Below are positions 47,382 through 58,656 of a stretch of DNA of 64,000 nucleotides, piece by piece; position 1 is the first letter of the stretch; each line of letters opens with the position of its first letter. The notes beneath the pieces are model-generated. The model searched no databases, was not told the origin of the DNA, and was given only the letters and a program-made list of their open reading frames with translations. Made by a program: the position numbers and the translations under genes. Origin of the DNA: Adenanthera pavonina (taxonomy: Eukaryota; Streptophyta; Magnoliopsida; Fabales; Fabaceae); contig JAIVEN010000016.1 in NCBI GenBank assembly GCA_026686845.1, positions 6,279,501 through 6,343,500 of the forward strand. The letters are read 5' to 3'.

Positions 47382-49315
47382 CTACAATTCTTCCTCATCC
47401 ACAAGCATACCATCTTTGACGTCTTTATTTACATCAAATGCCGAGAGCTCAATTTTCGGCATGAAAAGATGCACCTGACGAAGCGCTTTATAAAAGCCCT
47501 CTACGTGCTCCTTCATTATTTGTTGCACGGCTTCCTGAACGTCAGCCTCAAGCTCGGCCTGTTTATTCTTGGCTTGTTCCAAATCTTTCTGCAAATTAGC
47601 AGCAAGGGCCGAGGATTCGGCTTCAACGCTCTTTGCCCAAGCAACCTCAGTCGTCAGGGCATCTCGCTCCTTTTCAACCCCTTGCACTTTCATCTCGGCA
47701 GCATCGAGGGACCCTTTTAATTCTTCTACCTGCCGAAGAAGAGCTGCTTGAGACTTTAAAGCTTCGGCAAGCTCCGAGGAAGCCTTGTCCTTCGCGTTGG
47801 TTACTTCCAGAAGCTCGACCTTAGCAGCCTCTAGACGGCGATTGCTTTCCTCAAACTCCTCCCAACAAAACGAGGCCATAGCCGACATGGATTCCAAAAT
47901 AGCTTTGGGACCCAATCACTGCAAGGTCTCTTTGTCACCGATTCCCTGGACGCTACTCGTGAAAAGTTTGGCAGTGTTTGGATCAATGCCTGAAGGCGAG
48001 CGTCTAACAGGAGAAGGCAGAGGAGATTGGTGAGCTGAAGATACAGGCTCCTCATCGGTGGTCAGAAGTCGAGCACGTTTGCTTGGGGGGCTTCGTGAAG
48101 AGGAGGGAATCTCAACAACCTCAGCTGTTGCTATTACTTCAGCGCGACCTCTCTCTTCTTTATCCAGGTGAGCCTGCAACTTCTCGGCACTTGGTCCAGA
48201 TGATGGGGCCATGTGTTTTATCGAACGCCAGTTAAATTTCCCCATCACCACTGCAAAATAGAAAGCATATATTAGAAGCTGAAGTAAGTATGGTTGCATA
48301 AGGAAAAGAAAAATCAGCACTCACGTGTAAAATCTTTATTAGGGGTTGAAGAGTAGGGGAGCCTAAGTAATATTTTACAGTTTAGAGGACGAGGTAATTT
48401 ATTTAACTGGCCGACATCCTCCTTTTCGGATGCCGACATATCCTCGTAACTCCAGGACTGGAACTTAATAGGAGTCCGAGTCCAATAAAAAGGAAATCTG
48501 GGTCGTCCTCTCTCATCAAAGAACATGTCTGAGTATCCCTCGGCTGGGCGCACCTTAAAGAAACTTCCTTTGAAGTCTTTGTAGGATGAGGTATATGGAC
48601 CGATTATTCCCTTTTTATTCATACCACTGAGAGAAATCCAGCCGATCTTATTTCCAAATCGGATCTGGTAGAAGTAGAGAAATTTGGGAGCAGTCGGTGT
48701 CATGTTCAGTTTTCTGCACAGGACTTCGAAAGCCTTTAAAAACGCCCAGCTGTTGGGATGAAGCTGAGTCGGAGCTACGTTCAACGCCCTTAAAACAGCG
48801 CATTCAAACTCCGAGAAAGGAAGGCCAACTCCCAGTGACTCAAATAATGTTTTATACATATAAGTAAAATGTGTTTGCCCTCGTTGTGCCGACATAAAAA
48901 CATGCTCATCTTCTATACACGGCTCGGCAACCACAGCCTCCTCAATTTGTCTGCTAGACAGAGGGATGGATTTCCTCATTTCTATGATCGATTCAGCAGT
49001 CCGAAATTTAGAGTGATAAGATCCAACTTCTCCCTTTACCCAATAATATCCCGGAAGCCGAATGTCAGGAACTGGATCTCTCTGAACTCTAGGAATAACC
49101 TTTCGGGGGTTTTGAACGGCCATTTGCACTGCCATAGCCGAAGATGAAGCCTCCCTTTCGGTTGGAAAGTCGGCCGGATGAAAATTTAATTCTGTGCTGG
49201 GGACGGGAGAGTTTGATGGTGAAAGTTCTTCTCCGATGCCCAGAACTTCTCTCTCTATCAGGATTTGAGGAGAGGACGACCCAGCCGATGCCTCGGATCC
49301 ACGGTTTGAACTCAT
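47382..49315 (-). CDS. Antisense retrotransposon gene, Transposase_28-like, interrupted by one stop codon
   Basis: Runs opposite to gag-pol. Exon 1 is 49315-48325 (start MSSNRGSEAS), exon 2 begins at 48250; the junction ACAC|GTGAGT ... TTTTGCAG|TG keeps frame. Exon 1 contains a globular region (MYKTLFESLGVGLPFSEFEC, LHPNSWAFLKAFEVLCR, FKVRPAEG) resembling the 'putative gypsy type transposon' family (PF04195), seen in extra or antisense ORFs of Tat-type elements. Exon 2 is Ser/Pro-rich. At 47918-47916 a TGA ends the protein after 441 residues, but the same frame stays open for 177 further codons to a TAG at 47384-47382. That part is a long Ala/Glu/Lys coiled coil (RQVEELKGSLDAAE). So the gene is either freshly broken by a nonsense change or encodes a shorter protein. 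Function unknown. Confidence 0.7.
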
Positions 49316-49776
49316 GGTGAATGGGAAAAGTATAGAATAATGTGAAGTACTTGAGAAAAGGGGAGAACACAGAAGAGGGCGTACCTGGAAAAATGACGGA
49401 AGGGGCAAGGAAAAGGAGGTCAAAGACGACGAAGAGATTCAAAGAAGATGAAAAGCAGAGGTAGGATGAAATAAGAGGATGAGCACCCAAGTCCAATATG
49501 TATCCTTCTCCTCGAAAACGAGCAAAATAATCATGATTTTGGGGGAGCCAATCGTCACCATTGGGTAACGTGATTTGGCTGACGAAAAGACGCAGCATTA
49601 AATGACGCTGCACGCGGCTGTACGTGTAAGCGCATTACCGTTTTGAAAATTAAAACGTCAAAGAGCCTATGGGAAGGTTCTGGAATCCCTAAGGAACTGA
49701 AGCGATTTAAATTCAAAAAGCCAGTTGTTAGCCGACCACACAATTCAGAACCCTCTCATCCAGATTGGACTCGAGG

Positions 49777-49789
49777 CTTGGGGGGCTAG
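49777..49789 (+). other. Polypurine tract before the 3' LTR
   Basis: CTTGGGGGGCTAG directly abuts the 3' LTR start, within the longer GAGGCTTGGGGGGCTAG. It fits the plus-strand primer site of an LTR element. Confidence 0.6.
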
Positions 49790-50337
49790 TGTACGTATCG
49801 AAATGAACGTGCCGAGGTTACAAGTCCGAGGTGGATATACGCTCTTTTGAAGCCTCGCCTTCCGGGCTCATATACACCGAGCTATAATTCGGAGGCCGAG
49901 CTTAAGCGCTACGAACCGAGTAACACATCGGTTATCGAATGATAAGGCCGAGTAATTGTATGGCCAAATGATCGTCCGACTGAACAATATCTTGGTCATA
50001 TACGGGTTTCTCTACGAAAGCTGTTTTATCTCAAAAACACCCGGCTAGGAATAACAGTTATGAGATCATAACAGTCACAGAATCATAACTGCAGGGCGAA
50101 AAATCAGGGATCACACTAAAAGAGCGTGATACTCCATAATGGCAATTTATGAAATATCCCAATAAATTAGGGATTATAGGGAGAAGACGGTTACATCTTA
50201 ACGGTCAAGAGATGGTGAATAAAAGGAAAAAAGATAAATGTAAACCGGGGACACTGAAAAAAAGAAGGTGGAATAGATTCTCGGTTTTTAGACGAAATAT
50301 TCTCTCTGAGACAAAAGATTATCTTTTAGACGGAACA
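49790..50337 (+). repeat. 3' LTR
   Basis: 548 bp, colinear with the 5' LTR with one substitution. Followed immediately by the target duplication GTACC. Confidence 0.92.
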
Positions 50338-50342
50338 GTACC

Positions 50343-53300
50343 CATCATCAATGAGATTGACAGAAAAGTGTATTAATTGTAACGAAGGTACTGAAACGAG
50401 AGACAACACCCAGAAGAAGAATCCTTAATCTGAAAGTCGTATGTTTTTGACGGGTCGATGAGGTTTATGAGGAACACCTAGGTCAGTTGGCATACTATCA
50501 TTATCATGTTAAGTCCCCCTTTTTTTTTATTTTTTTTGTGAAATAAGTCCCACGGTTTGCCGAACAAATAAGGTGAACTCCAGCGCTGGGCTGTTATAGA
50601 GCTCCGACATAGGACCAGGTAAATGGAGACCAGCCCAGTTTTCCTGTTCCTATCTATTATTCTTAGAAGAGTAAATTTAGACGAGTTTTATTTTATCCTT
50701 TTATTTGGCATTAAAAAAAAAACTCCAGAAGGATTAGGGTTAGCATTTTTTAATAGAATCAGTGTTTGAATAGTTTTGCGTACAATTAAACTTGACATTT
50801 TACGTAAGCTGTCAAGTTACGAAAGATTCGCAGAGAAATTAAAGAAGTTTGAGATGAGGTGGACAATTAAGGATGGAGGAGCACTAAAACAATTGAGATT
50901 TTAAGTAAAATAAACTTGTGGTTGTGGAACACGAAAAGTGGAAAAGTGGGGGAGGGACGTGATGATTTTCAATCTCATTCTCTCATCAGTGATTTTGACT
51001 TTTTGCATAGGATGGGGCACGCTTGTGCTCCTTGGAATGGGATTTGAAAATAAGAACAGAGGTACGCAACCTATAAAGTACAAAGCTTGAAATCTGGACA
51101 CGTAGATCGGAATCAACCACATGCTTTTTTTTTTTTTTTGGCTCAGGAATCAACCACGTTCTAACAGGCTCAACAATTGCTTCACCAATTTGGTCTTTTT
51201 CTTTAAAAAGAAAAAGGGACAATTGAGCAGAGGCTGATCGATTCCAGAATTTTGTAATACATAATTTAAAAAATTGAAATGTATATAAAGAAAATGGACT
51301 TTTATTTATGATTTGGTTGAAGCCCTAAATTAACTTAAAAATTAAATTAAGACTAAATTCAACCTAACAAGGGAATAGTACTCTTTTACCTCTGGGAAGA
51401 AGAAAATGAAAGGTGTTGGTCTAGGGGAGCTAATTAAGGAGAACGTGAACATTTTGGATACTACGTATATATGTATGTACTATATCATTCTCCATGGGGA
51501 ATATATAGAATACGGGGATAGGCTGGAAGTGACACAGTGGATTGGCAAGCGTTGTTGGATTGATGTGAGTTTGGAAAGTGTTGCGTCACGACAAGAGGCA
51601 CATATCATGAGGGTTCATTTTAATGTGATTGGTTGAGTTGTCCACCATCCTTGGAGCCGTGATTGAACGCACAACCATGGCATCAACCCCATGTCCCAAC
51701 CTTACAAAAGCATGCTATTTATATATGTATGCTATTTCTTACAAAAGCCTTCCGTTTTCCTCCATTAAACCTTTAATTATTATAATTCCTAACTGGATTT
51801 CGTATCTATAGAGAGTATTATATAAAATTGGAAAAATAAATCTATTTAATTTAACTAGCTACTGCACTTCATTACAATTTTTATAAAAAAATATTATGCT
51901 TTTCTTTATGACATTTTATTCTTGATTCATAATTTATCCATTCTTATCGCATAATTTTGTAATAATAATATACTTCCTTTCTTCAGTTCTTAATATAAAA
52001 TTTTTATAAAAAATTTTCATTGTTTTTAGAACTCTAAAAACTTTTACAAAATTTAGTGAAATATTAATGTATAATTATTATAAATACTTTTGATACTTTT
52101 AACTCTCTCTCTAAGCATTAAGCTTGAGATAGATATTAATAACTTTTATTAAAGATATTTTAGAAATGTACAAGTAATTTTTTTTTATAAAATCAAGTAT
52201 TCTACCTAATTTTTAACTACATATTTTAATCCGTATGATTTGGTTAAAAATTTTTTTCTATAGAAAGAATTATCAATTACAATTATAATTATAATTATCT
52301 CAAAGAGACAAAAGTAAGATGCTAAACTTCAAAATCAGTATACATACATACGTAAATTAATGCAATTGCACCACAATTTGATGACTCTAAATTTTCTTTT
52401 ATGAAAGTACATTCATAATTATTTTTTTTTCTTTTGGATTGAAATGATAATTTGATAAGTAGTTACAAAGTTACGATGGTATACAGTAAGGGTGTTTATA
52501 TGTGTAGTTTAGTTTGATTTTGGGTAAAAATTAAATTAAAACACCAAACCAATTGGTTTGGCTTTTTTCTTGGATTTTGCTGATTCAATATGTAATTGGT
52601 TTGGTTAGATTCAATAATCAGTTCGGTTCATATTTGATTTATATTTTTTAGTTTTTTCAAACAACATCATTCTTAAAAAATTACATAAATAAGTTACATA
52701 TAGATACTTTAGATATACAAATTATATCTAAATAATTTACTAACCAATATACTTTATGAATATTATAAAAATAAAACAAAATATGTGTAGTTATGAATAA
52801 TTAAGCATATTTATATATTATAACTTATTATAATATACTTATCAAGTATGATTTGATTCGATTTATATTTCATTACATTAAAATCGAATTAAATCGAATC
52901 AAATCAAATGAGTTAATTTCAGTGAAAAAAAATTGAAATATATCTTATTTTAATCTAGTTGGAGTCAGTTTTTATCGATTTGGTCAGTTTGGTTTAATTT
53001 TGAAAACCGTAGCTGTGAAAGAGGATTACATTTTTTATTCCGAGTAATACTAATAATTTATATATTTCTTAGAAACAATAATTTATATAATTTATTTCCT
53101 CAATCTAGAATTGTGTAGATAGCTGTGGTACCCAAGTTCAACGAATCTTGTTTATAATAAGATAAAACATTGCCAATTTAAAAATTTATCTGCCGCACAT
53201 TGAGAGAAAATGAGTATTCATTTTATTTACAAAATCTTCTTTTTGAGCAACTATTTACAAAATCTCCTTACAGTATATCTGGATGAGAAAAAAATTAAAA

Positions 53301-53600
53301 TGTATAAGGTTTTTTTTTTATTAACTTAGTATCCTTGGCCCAAAAAAAAAACTTAGCTTACTTGGTAAAATAGGACTGCATAATAAACGTGTATCACGTG
53401 TATCTCACGGTTTATTTTCCTCCCTCAAGGGACACGTGGCAAGCTAATGGTAGCGCAAGCTTGATTTATAGATTAGTTCGGCGAGACCCCAAATGGAAAA
53501 AAAAAATATTCAAGTTTAGAATTTTAATAATTTTATAAATTAAATTTTCAATTAAATCAAACTTAATTTTCAACTTATACTATTTCATACAGTTCTTAAA
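50343..53600. other. AT-rich intergenic DNA
   Basis: No supported gene. Contains a degraded MITE (51971-52270) and long AT tracts. A 76-codon plus-strand frame at 51406-51636 shows no domain and is not called. The stretch 52500-52990 repeats GTTTGGTT/AATCGAAT-type words but has no clear ends. Confidence 0.5.
51971..52270 (+). repeat. Degraded Stowaway-like MITE
   Basis: Starts TACTTCCTTTCTTCAGTTCT and runs into TTAATATAAAATTTT. The right end reads AAAAATTTTTTTCTATAGAA. Part of the core is lost. Confidence 0.4.
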
Positions 53601-53643
53601 ATGTCTGTGCTAAGGGAAGTCGGAAGTCAAATAGTCAATGGTG

Positions 53644-53677
53644 TTTATATTTATATATATATATATATATATATATG
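53644..53677. repeat. TA dinucleotide microsatellite
   Basis: An almost pure (TA)n run upstream of the CBC-like kinase. It could double as a TATA-like core promoter region. Confidence 0.8.
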
Positions 53678-53774
53678 GGAGGGTGAGGAAAGAATTATCT
53701 TAAGTATAGAGGAAAATGAGGATTTCAAGTGGGTGAAAGCACAAGCTTATGCGCTGGCAATTCCGTGTGCCCAC

Positions 53775-53852
53775 ATGGATGATTGGAGAGGCCGCCGCAT
53801 GTTGGCGAAGAGAAAGCCCAAGAAGCTGAAGAAGCATCTCAACATCAAGTGA
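53775..53852 (+). promoter_or_regulatory. Possible upstream ORF in the leader of the CBC-like kinase
   Basis: ATG at 53775 opens a 25-codon frame (MDDWRGRRMLAKRKPKKLKK...) ending TGA at 53850-53852, 71 bases before the kinase ATG. The peptide is strongly basic. Whether it lies in the mRNA depends on the transcription start, which cannot be fixed here. Confidence 0.35.
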
Positions 53853-53923
53853 ATTTTGTTTTTTCTGTTGTAAACCATATTACAGACAAAAAGGGAGAAG
53901 AAGAAGAAGACGAAGCAGCAAAG

Positions 53924-56900
53924 ATGAACGAGGGGAGTGAGGGGTTTGTGAGGGCGGATCAGATTGATCTGAAGAGCATAGATGAACAGCTGGAGAGACA
54001 CATGAACAAAGCATTGACTATGGAGAAGAACAAGAGGAAAGAGGAAGAAGATGCGTTTGCCTCTAGTATTGTTATCAGCCCTACTGCCATTAAAGCTAAG
54101 GGTGGACCCACCTTCAACAAGCAAAGGCAGGACTGGGAGATTGACCCTTCCAAGCTCATCATCAAGTCTGTCATAGCTCGTGGCACTTTCGGCACCGTCC
54201 ACCGCGGTGTCTACGATGGCCAAGACGTCGCCGGTCAGTTCCACCCCCACTTCACGCCTTCTTCCTCTCTCTCTCTTTTTGGCGACGATTTTTAAGTATA
54301 GTTGATTCTGAATCGATTCAGCAAAATTATCACTTCCGTTTGGCCCGCATACTGATGGGGCGACGGAGATTCGTCATTTTTCCTTGGCTTCAACTTCCCC
54401 ATAACGGCAGAGAAACTCATGATTTTTTTTGGGAAGAGTTGACTTTTACAATGATTTGGTGATAGGCCATTTTCAATTTATTCTCGTGTAATCCGTGAGT
54501 CCAACACGGACTAGGGTTGAAACTTGAAATCGCCGAGACATCAACAACTAGATGATGTTTTGCTTCTGAAACATTATGTGAACCTATTTGGAATTGGGAG
54601 ACAACGTACACGTGTGAAGGAACCCACTAGGTATTAAGATGCAAGTGTGAGTGGAAAGTTTCACTTAGGATAAACTTGAACTTTTTGGATAAAATTGAAT
54701 TTCGAAAAGAGTATACCAAATCAAAAAGGACTTATTGAATTGAAGCCTCTTAAGTTATTGGGTTGGGATGTGGTGTTAAGCTTAATTATAACGGCTTTGG
54801 GTGAAGTTACGATCAAGTTTATTTATTTATATAAATTTCTCCGAAAATTGTTCAGCCTTTGAATCTCTGCGGTAACTCGAATTCCCTGGACAGACCCAAA
54901 AATCCCAACAGTTGGTGGTCTAGATCTGTTGGTCTTGTTGATATAATAAAACATCGTGGTCAACTAGAAACAACTACTTCTATTCTAGGAGCCTTTATTT
55001 ACTTTCTTATTCAATTCAAGACAGAACCCAAGAATTTGGATATTAAAATAAAATTTTGTTTGCTTGGTTACTGTTCTAATTAAATTGGTGGTTTACTTTG
55101 CTGTATATAACTGATAACCGTCATTTTGATTGCTTCCTTTATCCTCAGTTAAATTAATGGACTGGGCTGAAGAAGGCCAAAGGACAGAAGCTGAAATTGC
55201 TTCACTAAGGGCAGCATTTATACAGGAAGTTGCTGTTTGGCATAAACTTGATCATCCCAATGTCACTAAGGTCAGTTTTAGTTTTATGAAGTTCAATTTT
55301 TTTTCCTTTGTTTCTAATGTTGTTGTTGGTTAAGCCTGTGAGCATGAATGTAGCAAAGAGTTCATCCTTCCTCTATGATTAATCCCTTCCCCAACTTGCC
55401 TTCTTCAGACAAAGATTTATGAAATTGGTGTGTGTTTATGTAATGCCTACTTTCAGTGTTCAGGTGTTATAAGAACTCTTTGGTGATCTAGCATACCAAA
55501 AATATGGTTTTTCAGGATTTCCTTCTCCTAAAATGAGTTGCTTCCTCTTCCCATCACTTACATTCGGCATTTAACTTGAAATCAATATGGTCTTTTGTGA
55601 CATTTTTGCTTGCAATTGTGGAATATTGTCAAAGGCGAGCGCCCTAGCACCTAAGGTGCAAAACAAATCCATTGCCTCACATGTGAAAGGCATGCACCTT
55701 TTGGCGCCTGGAAATACAGAGAAGCACACCTTTTGCATGCTCTAGCCTTACAATGCTTCGTTTTTGTTATCATGGAGTTTGCTTATTATGCCACCACATT
55801 GCTGTTGCTTTTGTTTGTACTTGTAGGTTTTGTTTCTTTCACGGACTTAAAAATTAAGATATTATTTTAATAAGAATTAAGATTTAAGATAGTTAGATGT
55901 TATAAATTTTAATGCAAGATAGAAAAGTTCTATATTTAAGAAAATATGTAGGGTAATGATAGTAAAGTTTATATTATACTCTACATATCACCTTTTGGTG
56001 CCTGGAAGAATAGAGAAGCATGCCTTTTGCATGCTCAAGTGCGTGCCAGTCTATCACCTCTCGCCTTGAGCGTTTTATAGGCCTTGCACCTTGGGTGCGC
56101 CTTTCGCCTTTGACTACCATTTTCCTATTGAGTGCCATTATTGGGTGCCATTATTATGATATTTTGGCCTTCAATCAATGTTTAAGAGCATGAGGTTTGC
56201 AGAGTGTATTCCAGATAATGCTATGCATGTAATAGTAGAAACTCATGTATTTAGAGGAATGATATAAAATTGGTTCTTGGCGTCTTCATTTATAATCTGA
56301 TAGTCTATTATAGGATGGAAAACAATGGTATGACTTCAAGGACAATGGCTCATATGGTATGAGACTTGAAGTTAAAATATATTAATTTGAGCCTCACAAA
56401 CGTGTTTTTTTAGTTGCATACAATATTACTATAATAACGTAGGTAAATTTTTTGAAAAAATTGAAATGTCTATAAACATTTCCCCTCCTTAATGAACTTC
56501 CAGCTTTCTGACCGCAAGAAAAGTGTCCTAGATCTTCATTATATGAAAGTCCATTGCTCAGTTAATTTCCCTGGTCTTTGCTCAACTCTTTTCTAGGACA
56601 AAAGATGTTTGCAGATATAGAGTTGGCCACCATAATGCCTCTTTCACCACTTTCTCATCATGACATTTTCACTTGTGTTCTATCTAGGATAACTTGCAAT
56701 TTTTTGAAGGGACATTATGCTCCTGTCTATTTTATCCTTAGTTTCTTACTCAAATTTCTCCTTCCATTTTAGTTTATAGGAGCAACAATGGGGTCATCAG
56801 AACTACAGATACAAACTGACAATGGTCTAATCAGCATGCCAAACAATGTCTGTTGTGTTGTTGTGGAGTATCTTCCTGGGGGTGCACTGAAATCTTACCT

Positions 56901-58059
56901 AATAAAAAACAGGAGAAGGAAGTTAACTTTTAAGGTGGTCATCCAACTCGCACTTGATCTTGCAAGAGGGTATTTTTCCTTCGTAATTTTCCCCCTGTAA
57001 TTGTGGTTCAGCAGTTTGATAACATTAACTTTCCTACAATATTCTTACATAATCATGCAAAATAATTTTACTTGATTTTGTAGGCTGAGTTATCTTCACT
57101 CTCAAAAGATTGTCCATAGAGATGTAAAGACGGAGAACATGTTGCTGGATAAGTCACGTACAGTTAAAATTGCTGATTTTGGGGTTGCACGCATTGAGGC
57201 TTCAAATCCTAATGACATGACGGGGGAGACTGGTACACTTGGTTACATGGCTCCAGAGGTGTGTTAACTTGTAGAAGAAGAAAATTTTAAAAATTGCATA
57301 TGAAAATTTTATGTACAGTTATTTACTTATTTGTCATCACCATCAGATTTTGTAATACACGTATAATATGTGGATGGATATCTTCAACAATTTAGCACCA
57401 CATTTTTACGTCCTCAAGAAAGGCTGTTATCAAAGAACGTGTTTTCAAACACTTAAAGAAATGTACCTTAGTTATGTCCTACACGATGGCCTTAATGTGG
57501 CAGCAAGTAACATGTCAAACAGAAAAGAACATTCTGAGGAAAATGTTTTTAATTTGATGAGAGATAGAGCTAGTTTAATTGACTATTCACATATTTTTCA
57601 AATGCGGCGGTGTCATGCAGGTGTTAAATGGCAAGCCCTATAACAGGAAGTGTGATGTGTACAGTTTTGGCATCTGTTTATGGGAGATATATTGTTGTGA
57701 CATGCCCTACCCTGACCTAAGCTTTTCAGAGGTTACTACAGCCGTTGTTCGTCAGGTAAACTATCTTTTCTGTTTGAATTGATTATCTCACTTGAGCAAG
57801 GTGTGATTGTTGATATAGTTTTATGATGTTATTTTTTGGTTGGGAATCACAGAATCTGAGACCAGAGATACCAAGATGTTGCCCAAGTTCTCTAGCAAAT
57901 GTAATGAAGAGATGCTGGGATGCCAATCCTGAAAAGCGACCAGATATGGATGAGGTGGTTTCCTTGCTAGAAGCCATTGACACATCAAAAGGTGGAGGCA
58001 TGATCCCCCTTGATCAACAGCAAGGTTGTCTTTGTTTCCGTAAGTTTAGAGGACCATGA
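53924..58059 (+). CDS. Raf-like protein kinase, CBC1/CBC2-like (group C)
   Basis: Six exons: 53924-54233, 55149-55270, 56773-56969, 57084-57258, 57621-57755, 57853-58059; 381 aa. Start MNEGSEGFVRADQIDL; an earlier in-frame ATG exists, but this one matches the family N-terminus. Residues ~80-350 are the kinase domain: DWEIDPSKLIIKSVIARGTF with glycine loop ARGTFGTVHRG, VKLMDW (ATP-binding Lys), the catalytic loop HRDVKTEN, DFGVAR, GYMAPE, and the C-lobe RCWDANPEKRP. The ending DQQQGCLCFRKFRGP is conserved in CBC1/CBC2. In Arabidopsis, CBC1 and CBC2 act with HT1 in guard cells, where they promote stomatal opening in blue light and low CO2. All six exons join in frame at GT-AG introns; intron 2 (1.5 kb) carries a TIR element. 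Which paralogue this is remains open. Confidence 0.93.
55628..56114. repeat. TIR element with internal duplication in intron 2 of the CBC-like kinase
   Basis: Ends GTCAAAGGCGAGCGCC and CGCCTTTCGCCTTTGAC form inverted termini that extend to CCTAAGGTGCAA / TTGCACCTTGGG. A ~50-bp segment (CACCTTTTGGCGCCTGGAAA...) occurs at 55695 and again, slightly changed, at 55989. No coding capacity. The superfamily is not determined; no clear target duplication was found. Confidence 0.6.
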
Positions 58060-58656
58060 TCCTTTTGTTTTTTTTCCAGCAATTTATTGGTTGGGTATAG
58101 TGATCTGCATATTCTTAGAATCAGTATGTATCTATGGTGAGAAAACAGAATATGGATTCCGAGTTTGATGGATGAATATACAGTAGCTGGTATAGGAAAG
58201 ATGCGATACACCTTTTTTATTTTCTCACATTCTTACTCATTTTCACCCGTGGTTTGGTTTTGTAGAATGTGAATATTAAGTTGAGCCTGTCCGTGTAACT
58301 AATATTTAGATCTTTGCTATATTGTAATGCTCATGATTGAGGTGATTAAACAAAGTCTATTTACTCTTATTAGTAGTATGATCACTTGCAAAATTTTTAA
58401 TAGTGGAAGCCATTGTGCTAGATAAAATTATGAATAGAGAAGGCTGTTCTAATTTGATTTGAGCAATACAGTGACACGAAATTGTTATGTTCTGATGCTA
58501 CAAAATCTTCTGCTAGAATACATAAGTTAATAATCCAATAGAAAGGGCAAAATCATGATGATGTGAAACAATAGTTTTGAGGACCTGCTTTCAGAAACTT
58601 CCTCGCTATTCATGTTATCTTCTATCTGTTTTTCTCGGCATCCAAACAGAGGCAAA
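58060..58656. other. Convergent 3' region between the kinase and SWEET genes
   Basis: About 600 bp holding the 3' UTRs of two genes that face each other. Nothing else recognisable. Confidence 0.6.

Larger units (their letters stand above)
42961..50337 (+). mobile_element. Young Ty3/gypsy LTR retrotransposon, Tat-like, with truncated pol and an antisense ORF
   Basis: Two 548-bp LTRs in direct orientation (42961-43508 and 49790-50337) with TG...CA ends, flanked by the 5-bp target duplication GTACC (42956-42960 and 50338-50342). A primer-binding-site candidate follows the 5' LTR and a G-rich polypurine tract precedes the 3' LTR. Internally, in order: a gag-protease-RT open frame (+), a 61/66-bp tandem array, and a spliced antisense gene. 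RNase H and integrase are absent, so the copy must depend on enzymes from another element. The protease motif, zinc knuckle form and antisense gene fit the Tat lineage of plant Ty3/gypsy elements; the lineage call is an inference. Confidence 0.92.

Noticed and set aside
51406..51636. 76-codon plus-strand frame starting with ATG
   Set aside because: No recognisable domain or nearby exon; composition not convincing. Could be revisited if transcripts exist.
53783..53923. N-terminal extension of the CBC-like kinase
   Set aside because: The frame is open and has an earlier ATG candidate region, but the added residues do not match the family, whereas MNEGSEGFVRADQ does.
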